Assembly: GCA_945837185.1 (NCBI GenBank)
Contig: CAMAMZ010000011.1
Location: 1 to 22,517, forward strand
From: an uncultured Bacteroidales bacterium
GTDB taxonomy: Bacteria > Bacteroidota > Bacteroidia > Bacteroidales > Bacteroidaceae
Reading direction: 5' to 3'
DNA length: 22,517 nucleotides
Positions 16,314 through 22,517 of this stretch are shown one piece after another. A program made the position numbers and the translations under genes. The stretch's first letter is position 1. Each line of letters opens with the position of its first letter. A model generated the notes under the pieces. That model did not search any database. It was given only the letters and a program-made list of their open reading frames with translations, and was not told the origin of the DNA.

Positions 16314-17420
16314 ATGTCATTGAAATGTGGTATTGTAGGCCTTCCCAACGTAGGAAAGTCAACACTGTTCAACTGCCTGTCAAGCGCAAAAGCCCAGGCA
16401 GCCAATTTCCCCTTCTGTACAATAGAACCCAACCTTGGTGTCATTACAGTTCCCGATGAGCGCCTCACCCGTTTGGCTGAAATTGTGCATCCCGGACGCA
16501 TTGTGCCCGCTACTTGCGAGATTGTTGACATTGCCGGTTTGGTGAAGGGTGCTTCTAAAGGTGAAGGATTAGGCAATAAATTCTTGGGCAATATTCGCGA
16601 ATGCGATGCCATCATTCACGTGATCCGTTGCTTCGACGACGACAATGTGGTTCGCGAAGGAGGTGCCCCTGTCAATCCTGTACAAGACAAGGAAATTATC
16701 GATACCGAACTGCAACTCAAAGACTTGGAAACCATTGAGGGGCAACTGGGCAAACAGCAGAAAATGGCTTCTGCCGGCAACAACAAAGATGCCAAGGTGA
16801 TGGTAGGTGTCTTGGAAGCCTACAAGGCTGCCTTAGAGCAAGGTAAGAACGCCCGCTCCGTAACCTTCGAGAGCAAAGAGGAGCAGCAGGCTGCACGCGA
16901 CCTTTTCCTGCTCACCACAAAACCTGTGCTCTATGTGTGCAACGTCGATGAGAACAGTGCCAAAGAGGGCAACGCCTATTCACGGCAGATTGAGGAGATT
17001 GCAGCAGCAGAAGGTGCTGAAGCCATGGTCATAGCTGCCAAGACGGAGGAAGACATAGCAGGACTTGACACCTATGAGGACAAGCAACTCTTCCTGGAGG
17101 AGTTAGGCTTGGAAGAGAGTGGTGTCAACCGCCTCATCAAAAAGGCCTATCATCTTCTCAATCTCGAAACCTTCATTACGGCAGGCGAAATGGAGGTCAA
17201 GGCCTGGACTTACCAGAAAGGCTGGAAGGCTCCACAGTGCGCCGGTGTCATCCACACCGACTTCGAGAAAGGCTTCATCCGTGCGGAAGTCATCAAATAC
17301 GACGACTATCTCCAATACGGCTCCGAGGCCGCTGTGCGAGAAGCCGGAAAACTGGGCATTGAAGGCAAGGAATATGTGGTGCAAGACGGTGATATCATGC
17401 ACTTTAGGTTTAATGTGTAA
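16314..17420 (+). CDS. ychF: Redox-regulated ATPase YchF (OLA1 family)
   Basis: YchF is a ribosome-associated P-loop NTPase of the Obg family that prefers ATP and is linked to stress and translation control. The 368-residue protein has the Walker A motif GLPNVGKS at 9-16, switch II DIAGLVKGASKGEGLGNKF from D72, and NVDE at 210-213. The last replaces the GTP-specific NKxD motif and explains ATP preference. A coiled-coil insertion (about 130-200) and a C-terminal TGS domain, ending KEYVVQDGDIMHFRFNV, complete the family pattern. It has a promoter element just upstream, and lgt begins 15 bp after its stop, so the two are probably one transcript. Confidence 0.96.
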   Translation: MSLKCGIVGLPNVGKSTLFNCLSSAKAQAANFPFCTIEPNLGVITVPDERLTRLAEIVHPGRIVPATCEIVDIAGLVKGASKGEGLGNKFLGNIRECDAIIHVIRCFDDDNVVREGGAPVNPVQDKEIIDTELQLKDLETIEGQLGKQQKMASAGNNKDAKVMVGVLEAYKAALEQGKNARSVTFESKEEQQAARDLFLLTTKPVLYVCNVDENSAKEGNAYSRQIEEIAAAEGAEAMVIAAKTEEDIAGLDTYEDKQLFLEELGLEESGVNRLIKKAYHLLNLETFITAGEMEVKAWTYQKGWKAPQCAGVIHTDFEKGFIRAEVIKYDDYLQYGSEAAVREAGKLGIEGKEYVVQDGDIMHFRFNV

Positions 17421-17435
17421 GCCACTGTCGTAACC

Positions 17436-18314
17436 ATGCTTCATCTGCTTGCATATATACATTGGAATCCTGATCTGATGGCATTTCAGATAGGCTCCTT
17501 TGGCGTACGCTGGTATGGCTTATGCTGGCTCATTGGTCTGGCCTTGGCCTATATCATCGTAAAAAGGCTCTATAAAGACCAACATATCAAGGAGGAACTA
17601 TTCGAACCGCTCTTCCTCTATTGCTTTGTGGGTATTCTGGTAGGTGCCCGTTTAGGACACTGCCTTTTCTACGAGCCCGACTATTTCCTGAGTTCCGGAC
17701 GCCATCTGTTAGAGATGTTTCTTCCCATTCATTTCGTGGATGGCAACCCCCACTTCGCTGACAATTTCCTCTTTCGCATGACCGGAGGAAGTGTTGCCTT
17801 CACAGGCTATGAGGGACTGGCCTCACACGGTGGCACCATCGGACTGATCATCGCATTGTGGTATTATTACCGCCGCACACATCTAAACCTGTGGCAGGTG
17901 CTCGACAACATTGCCATAGCAACCCCCGTAACGGCATGCTTCATCCGCTTGGGAAACCTCATGAACTCGGAAATTGTGGGTAAGGTAACCGATGTGCCTT
18001 GGGCCTTTATCTTCGAACGGGTAGACCAGCTGCCACGACACCCTGGACAGCTTTACGAGGCCATAGCCTACTGCCTGTTCTTCTTTGTAGGCTGGCACTG
18101 CTATAAGCAATATAAAGCGCGTGTAGGAACGGGATTCTTCTTCGGTCTGTGTCTCACACTCATCTTCACCTTCCGCTTCCTTATCGAGTTTACCAAAGAC
18201 ATTCAGGAAGCCTTTGAAAAGGGTATGCTGCTCAACATGGGCCAACTCCTTTCCATCCCCTTCATGCTGATAGGTGTCTACTGCATGAGGCGCGGCTTCA
18301 AGCATGCTTCATAG
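17436..18314 (+). CDS. lgt: Prolipoprotein diacylglyceryl transferase
   Basis: Lgt moves a diacylglyceryl group from phosphatidylglycerol onto the lipobox cysteine of prolipoproteins, the first step of lipoprotein maturation in the inner membrane. The 292-residue protein has about seven hydrophobic helices. Recognisable segments are GARLGHCLFYEP (70-81), the essential HGG (131-133), the Lgt signature RLGNLMNSEIVG (171-182) with its Arg, Asn and Glu residues, and RHPGQLYEA (201-209). An insertion around 85-112 is longer than in E. coli. The ATG at 17436 gives the full first helix region; a Met at residue 15 is a less likely alternative. It lies 15 bp after ychF and converges on mutS. Confidence 0.95.
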   Translation: MLHLLAYIHWNPDLMAFQIGSFGVRWYGLCWLIGLALAYIIVKRLYKDQHIKEELFEPLFLYCFVGILVGARLGHCLFYEPDYFLSSGRHLLEMFLPIHFVDGNPHFADNFLFRMTGGSVAFTGYEGLASHGGTIGLIIALWYYYRRTHLNLWQVLDNIAIATPVTACFIRLGNLMNSEIVGKVTDVPWAFIFERVDQLPRHPGQLYEAIAYCLFFFVGWHCYKQYKARVGTGFFFGLCLTLIFTFRFLIEFTKDIQEAFEKGMLLNMGQLLSIPFMLIGVYCMRRGFKHAS

Positions 18315-18340
18315 CAGTTCCAGTCCCTATTACCAACAAC

Positions 18341-18389
18341 CTTATACCCCCGCAGCAACACCTTCCAAACGTTACTGCGGGGGTATAAG
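18341..18389. terminator. Bidirectional stem-loop between lgt and mutS
   Basis: A perfect 15-bp stem (CTTATACCCCCGCAG at 18341-18355 paired with 18375-18389) encloses a 19-nt loop between two convergent genes. Neither side has a real T-tract. The position and stability point to a shared terminator. Confidence 0.7.
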
Positions 18390-18410
18390 CTACATGGCAA
18401 GTCCCCTACC

Positions 18411-21074
18411 CTATTTTCCACAAAGGATACGCTTGATATCGTTAAGTTTGTTCAGCGCCTCCACAGGCGTAAGGTTGTTAATATCCAATCCTAAAATCTC
18501 ATCACGTATCTGCGAAAGCACCGGATCGTCTAACTGGAAGAAACTCAGTTGCATACCCTCACGACTATCGCCCAGATGCTGCACACTTGTCTTGGCTGTG
18601 CCTCCCACATTAGCGGCATCAGCTTCCAGTTGCTGTAAGATAGAATTTGCACGCTTCACGATGCTTCTCGGCATACCGGCTATTTCCGCCACATGAATAC
18701 CAAAAGAGTGCTCGCTTCCTCCCCGCTCCAGTTTGCGCAAGAAGATAACCTTTCCGTCAACCTCCTTTACGCTGACATTATAGTTTTTAATGCGAGGATA
18801 TTTCTTCTCCATCTCGTTCAACTCATGGTAATGTGTAGCAAACAAGGTGCGAGGATTCCCCTTGGCATTTTCATACAGATACTCTACAATAGCCCACGCT
18901 ATACTAATTCCGTCATACGTAGAGGTGCCTCGTCCTAACTCATCGAAGAGCACCAGCGAACGCGACGTTACATTGTTTAAGATATTGGCAGCCTCCGTCA
19001 TCTCAACCATAAAGGTCGATTCACCCAACGAGATATTGTCTGAGGCCCCTACCCTCGTGAAAACCTTGTCAACAATGCCTATCCGCGCACGCTCTGCAGG
19101 CACATAACAGCCCATTTGGGCCAGCAACACGATGAGTGCTGTCTGCCGCAACAAAGCACTCTTACCGGCCATGTTCGGACCCGTGATAATCACGATCTGT
19201 TGTTTTTCATTGTCCAGATACACATCATTCGGAACATACCGCTCCCCTATCGGCAACTGTTGTTCTATCACAGGATGACGCCCCTGTTTGATGTCGAGCA
19301 CCTGCGAGTCATCCACAACAGGACGGATATATCCCAACTCTTTCGACACACAGGCAAAACTCCTCAAACCGTCCAACCGCGACAGCAGCATGGCATTGGT
19401 CTGTATGGGTTGAATCGCCTCCTGCAAGACGGCCAACAAGCCCAGGAACAGTTTGGTTTCCAACTCCAGGATGCGCTCTTCAGCCCCTAATATTTTATCC
19501 TCATATTCCTTCAGCTCCTGCGTGATGTAACGTTCTGCCTGCGCCAATGTCTGTTTGCGAATCCATTCCGCCGGCACCTTATCCTTGAAAGTATTCCGCA
19601 CCTCCAGATAGTAACCGAAAACATTGTTGAACCCTACCTTCAGCGAGGTGATGCCTGTGCGTTCCACCTCTCTTTCCTGTATCTGCAACAAGTATTGCTT
19701 GCCATTTCTGGATATGTTGCGCAAGTCATCCAACTCAGCATGATAACCTGTAGCTATCACCCCACCCTTGTTGAGCAACTGAGGAGGATCGGGCACAATA
19801 GCTTTGGCAATATGCTCCCTAATCTGCGTGCAACACTGCAACTGCTCCCCTATCTTTTTCAGAGTTTCGTTTTCAGCCTTTTCACAAGCCTGTTTCAGGG
19901 TCACCACAGCCTCTAAGGCATAGCGTAACTGCACCACCTCTCTGGGCGATACCCTTCCTGCCGCCACCTTCGAGACGATACGCTCCAAATCGCCCACTCT
20001 TTGCAGTTGTTCTGTTATCAACTGATAAAACTCCGGATATTTATAGCAGTAATCCACCACATCCAACCGTTTCCCAATGGTCACAGCATCCTTCAGCGGA
20101 AATACCATCCAGCGTTTCATCAAACGGCCACCCATAGGCGTCACTGTGCGGTCTATCACATCCAGCAACGACCGGCCATCTTCCTGCATGGGTTGCAGCA
20201 ACTCCAACGAACGAATGGTAAAGCCATCCAGCCGCACATAGCGTTCCTCTTCAATGCGCGATATGGAAGTGATATGGCCTATCTGTGTATGCTGTGTAAA
20301 CTCCAGATACTGCATGATGGCACCGGCAGCCACAATACCACTTTCCAGATGATCCACGCCAAAACCCTTCAGGTTCTTCGTGTTGAAATGGCGTAGCAGT
20401 TTCTGGCGGGCTGTCTGCAATGTAAACACCCATTCATCCAACTCATACACACAGTATTTCGTTCCGAAATGGGCTTCAAAATCACGCTTTCTGTCACGGT
20501 TGTAGAGAACCTCCTTCGGCGAGAAATTGGCCAGCATCTTCACCACATAGTCATAACTCCCCTGCCCTGTCAGAAACTCACCGGTAGAGATGTCGAGAAA
20601 GCTCACTCCACAGGCTGTTTTACCGAAGTGCACCGCTGCCAGGAAGTTGTTCTCTTTATAGTTCAGCACATTGTCGCTCATGGCCACACCCGGTGTCACC
20701 AGTTCGGTAATACCGCGCTTCACCATCTTATCCATTTCCGTGAGACCCTTTTTTCCTTTCAGTTGCTCACGCTTGCGCTTGGGGTCTTCCAACTGGTCGC
20801 ATATTGCCACCCTTTTACCGGCGCGTATCAGTTTGGGCAAATAAGTGTCGAGCGCATGATAGGGGAAACCAGCCATTTCTATTTGGCCGGAATTGCCCCC
20901 ATTATTACGACGGGTAAGGGTAATACCCAGAATGCGTGATGCTATCAATGCATCCTCGCCATACGTTTCATAGAAGTCTCCACACCTAAAGAGGAGCAAA
21001 GCCTCTGGATGTTTCGCCTTCATTTCAAAGAATTGCCGCATCATGGGAGTCATTCCCTTATCCTCTTTTGCCAT
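18411..21074 (-). CDS. mutS: DNA mismatch repair protein MutS
   Basis: MutS recognises base mismatches and small loops after replication and starts their repair with MutL. The 887-residue protein is a complete MutS1. The mismatch-binding Phe-x-Glu is F34-Y35-E36 in RCGDFYETYGEDA. Connector, core and clamp domains follow, and the ATPase has Walker A GPNMAGKS (632-639), Walker B LVLFDELGRGTS (D711, E712) and the ATHYHEL segment. A helix-turn-helix dimer region lies near HVAEIAGMPRSIVKRA. The C-terminal tail (LSFFQLDDPVLSQIRDEILGLDINNLTPVEAL, in part) is the short motif typical of MutS tails. It has its own promoter and is separate from the protease gene 112 bp upstream. Confidence 0.97.
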   Translation of the reverse strand: MAKEDKGMTPMMRQFFEMKAKHPEALLLFRCGDFYETYGEDALIASRILGITLTRRNNGGNSGQIEMAGFPYHALDTYLPKLIRAGKRVAICDQLEDPKRKREQLKGKKGLTEMDKMVKRGITELVTPGVAMSDNVLNYKENNFLAAVHFGKTACGVSFLDISTGEFLTGQGSYDYVVKMLANFSPKEVLYNRDRKRDFEAHFGTKYCVYELDEWVFTLQTARQKLLRHFNTKNLKGFGVDHLESGIVAAGAIMQYLEFTQHTQIGHITSISRIEEERYVRLDGFTIRSLELLQPMQEDGRSLLDVIDRTVTPMGGRLMKRWMVFPLKDAVTIGKRLDVVDYCYKYPEFYQLITEQLQRVGDLERIVSKVAAGRVSPREVVQLRYALEAVVTLKQACEKAENETLKKIGEQLQCCTQIREHIAKAIVPDPPQLLNKGGVIATGYHAELDDLRNISRNGKQYLLQIQEREVERTGITSLKVGFNNVFGYYLEVRNTFKDKVPAEWIRKQTLAQAERYITQELKEYEDKILGAEERILELETKLFLGLLAVLQEAIQPIQTNAMLLSRLDGLRSFACVSKELGYIRPVVDDSQVLDIKQGRHPVIEQQLPIGERYVPNDVYLDNEKQQIVIITGPNMAGKSALLRQTALIVLLAQMGCYVPAERARIGIVDKVFTRVGASDNISLGESTFMVEMTEAANILNNVTSRSLVLFDELGRGTSTYDGISIAWAIVEYLYENAKGNPRTLFATHYHELNEMEKKYPRIKNYNVSVKEVDGKVIFLRKLERGGSEHSFGIHVAEIAGMPRSIVKRANSILQQLEADAANVGGTAKTSVQHLGDSREGMQLSFFQLDDPVLSQIRDEILGLDINNLTPVEALNKLNDIKRILCGK

Positions 21075-21099
21075 ATCTTTCCGCTCTGTTTTTGACGGA

Positions 21100-21131
21100 C
21101 AAAGTTACGAAAAAACACTGGAATAATCAAC
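21100..21131 (-). promoter_or_regulatory. Promoter of mutS
   Basis: On the minus strand GTTG (21128-21131) precedes TAACTTTG (21100-21107) by 20 bp, close to the -33 TTTG / -7 TAnnTTTG pattern. Transcription would start about 20 nt before the ATG. A GGAAAG stretch lies just before the ATG. Confidence 0.5.
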
Positions 21132-21186
21132 CCAATTCACAAGAATAGTGCAACTTTCCTTGATTGCTCTGCCCATAAACACCTCC

Positions 21187-22215
21187 TTATTCGGCCAATA
21201 AGGTAACGGCAATGGTTTTCAATCGCACATAATCTTCCGAAAGATACATAAAGCCTCCATAAGGATTGGCCGTGCCCCATGAGTTCTTGGCTATGAAATA
21301 GCGCCTGCCAGCCTTATCATGCGCCATTCCCACAAGAGCCATGCAATGGTCATCGGTTGTCTGCCTGCAGGCAAAAGCACGTTGGCGTAATGCCTGCGAG
21401 GCCTTTCGCTGTAATGGCGGTACATCGGCAATACCTTTCTCGAAGGAAAAGCCGGGTTCGCTGATGTCACCTTCCCAACAAACGGCATGCCCGCTTTGCA
21501 ATGTTGAAATAATGGTATCCATCAACGACTGGATGGGCATATTGAGGAAGGAATCATGCCGCACATTATCGGGTAGCTCCAATATGAAAGAGGTGCCGAA
21601 AGGGTGGTGCGTGAAACTCGTCAGCGAGATATAACTACCTGGTTTACAAACGCTATGCGCAAACTCTATAGGTGTGTATTGCACGCCGGCAAAATACACA
21701 GCCGTGGGAGTTGGTCCCAGTGTTTCGTCAAACAGTCGGGTAGTGCGACTATTCAATTCCTCCAGACTATGACTATAGCGAGCCCTTTGTGCCAGTTGTT
21801 GTAGCAAATGTCTATACCCATGAACCTGTTGCACTCTATACGCATCATACGACACCAGTCCGTTTTCTGCTATCAGATGAAGTGCAGTAGGTGCCATGCC
21901 CCGATCGGATATTTCCTTTTTGCCACGACTCAGATAACACACCTTCGTAGCATCGGCCAAATAGCCACGCATAGGGTAGGGGACAGACAGATGTACCGAG
22001 TCGCCCAACAGCAACCTGTCTGTCTCTATAGTGGCAAGCATGGCATACATCCAACACCATTGACTATCACCCTGTTGTTTTACAGGTGTTGTCTTCCAAC
22101 AAAAATCTGTATGTAACACCAATCCGTTGCCAGATTTCTTTTCCCATGGTGCAGCACACGACCCGCAAAGCGTCAAAGCACATAGCCACATCACAACATA
22201 TACATTCTTCATCAT
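21187..22215 (-). CDS. Exported papain-like cysteine protease (C1 / bleomycin-hydrolase-like)
   Basis: The 342-residue protein begins MMKNVYVVMWLCALTLCGSCA, an export signal with a cysteine that could be lipidated, though the lipobox is not canonical. Papain-clan catalytic residues are in place: the oxyanion-hole Gln 48 and nucleophile Cys 54 in QQGDSQWCWMYA, His 290 in DDHCMALVG, and Asn 311 in KNSWG. The match of DHCMALVG and KNSWGTANPYGGFMYLS is closest to the C1B (aminopeptidase C/bleomycin hydrolase) branch. Those enzymes are cytosolic and near 450 residues; this one is shorter and exported. There is no recognisable inhibitory propeptide. The frame is open to 22269, but an AGGAAAAGAG ribosome-binding stretch lies just before 22215. 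Substrate unknown. Confidence 0.78.
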   Translation of the reverse strand: MMKNVYVVMWLCALTLCGSCAAPWEKKSGNGLVLHTDFCWKTTPVKQQGDSQWCWMYAMLATIETDRLLLGDSVHLSVPYPMRGYLADATKVCYLSRGKKEISDRGMAPTALHLIAENGLVSYDAYRVQQVHGYRHLLQQLAQRARYSHSLEELNSRTTRLFDETLGPTPTAVYFAGVQYTPIEFAHSVCKPGSYISLTSFTHHPFGTSFILELPDNVRHDSFLNMPIQSLMDTIISTLQSGHAVCWEGDISEPGFSFEKGIADVPPLQRKASQALRQRAFACRQTTDDHCMALVGMAHDKAGRRYFIAKNSWGTANPYGGFMYLSEDYVRLKTIAVTLLAE

Positions 22216-22289
22216 CTCTTTTCCTACTTGTTTAAAGGGAAGCCATACCATGCACAGCACGACTTTCATTCGTTGTTAGAAAACACATG

Positions 22290-22297
22290 CAAAGATA
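22290..22297 (-). promoter_or_regulatory. -7 promoter element of the papain-like protease gene
   Basis: The minus strand reads TATCTTTG, an exact fit to TAnnTTTG. With the start at 22215 the leader would be about 65-70 nt. No clear -33 box is seen. Confidence 0.45.
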
Positions 22298-22396
22298 ATG
22301 CGAAGCTTTGAAAAACAGATAGGATTGATGAAGAAATACGAGTGCTTATCGAGTAATCATCGTGCGCTACACGAAGGAAATACTTCACTACCAAAA

Positions 22397-22510
22397 GCAA
22401 CTGCTATTATCGTTCAGCCTAGGCTGAACGGTCGTAGAAGATGATATCTATCGGCATAGAATATAACTAACTCTACCGTTCAGCCTAGGCTGAACGATAA
22501 TAGCAGTAGC
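22397..22510. repeat. Symmetric nested palindromic element
   Basis: Two copies of the perfect 20-bp palindrome CGTTCAGCCTAGGCTGAACG lie at 22411-22430 and 22477-22496. Each has the flank CTGCTATTAT on its outer side, in opposite orientation, so 22401-22430 and 22477-22506 form a perfect 30-bp inverted repeat; with one mismatch it reaches 22397 and 22510. The 46-bp middle has its own hairpin TCTAT-CGGC-ATAGA (22447-22460), whose centre coincides with the centre of the whole element. It could fold as one long hairpin or as two separate cruciforms. The design recalls REP/REPIN elements or small non-autonomous elements, or a strong bidirectional terminator. The neighbour to the right is outside the window. 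Confidence 0.8.
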
Positions 22511-22517
22511 ATTCAAC

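Larger units (their letters stand above)
22216..22517. other. Gene-free right end of the window
   Basis: These 302 bases hold the leader and promoter element of the protease gene and the nested palindromic element at 22397-22510. I see no credible gene. A 48-codon plus-strand frame (22298-22444) runs through the promoter and the first palindrome and looks like chance. Confidence 0.6.

Noticed and set aside
22298..22444. 48-codon plus-strand frame starting MRSFEKQIGL
   Set aside because: It overlaps the protease promoter element and the first palindrome, has no ribosome binding site and no recognisable motif.
22401..22506. Possible two-repeat CRISPR fragment (66-bp period)
   Set aside because: The direct repeat is limited to the 20-bp palindrome; the matching flanks are inverted rather than in the same orientation, which fits a dyad element and not a repeat-spacer array.

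Overview
The window looks like chromosomal DNA from a Bacteroidales bacterium, most likely Prevotella or a close relative. This rests on several signals: a three-subunit fumarate reductase/succinate dehydrogenase with one cytochrome b, AT-rich starts with weak Shine-Dalgarno sequences, and repeated copies of the Bacteroidetes -7 promoter element TAnnTTTG just upstream of genes. Genus level is inference. Almost everything is core housekeeping; there are no tRNA or rRNA genes, insertion sequences, phage genes or CRISPR arrays.

Layout. (1) 1-3535, minus strand: the frdC-frdA-frdB operon, ended by a strong hairpin at 4-44 and served by a good promoter at 3667-3697. (2) 3757-9935, plus strand: mnmG, apt, uvrC, dtd, a MazG-type pyrophosphohydrolase and deoC, a tightly packed run for tRNA modification, purine salvage, DNA repair, tRNA proofreading and nucleotide clean-up. 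Two near-perfect ParB-binding parS sites sit either side of apt, which marks this as a probable centromere-like, origin-proximal region. (3) 10067-13895: a long-chain polyprenyl diphosphate synthase (minus) and DNA polymerase I (plus), divergent from a short shared promoter region. (4) 13931-16112, minus strand: a cation diffusion facilitator followed by an exported sialidase-like beta-propeller protein. (5) 16314-18314, plus strand: ychF and lgt. (6) 18411-22215, minus strand: mutS and, upstream of it, an exported papain-like cysteine protease. (7) 22216-22517: a gene-free end that holds the protease promoter and a 114-bp nested palindromic element.

The genes act mostly in separate pathways. 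FrdCAB is the terminal step of anaerobic fumarate respiration and feeds on menaquinol, whose side chain the polyprenyl synthase probably makes. UvrC, MutS and PolA cover excision repair, mismatch repair and gap filling. Lgt builds the lipoproteins that dominate Bacteroidales envelopes. Convergent gene pairs are separated by long perfect or near-perfect stem-loops that mostly lack a T-tract.

I found no new multi-gene system. The observations most worth following are the parS pair around apt and the symmetric double palindrome at the right edge.
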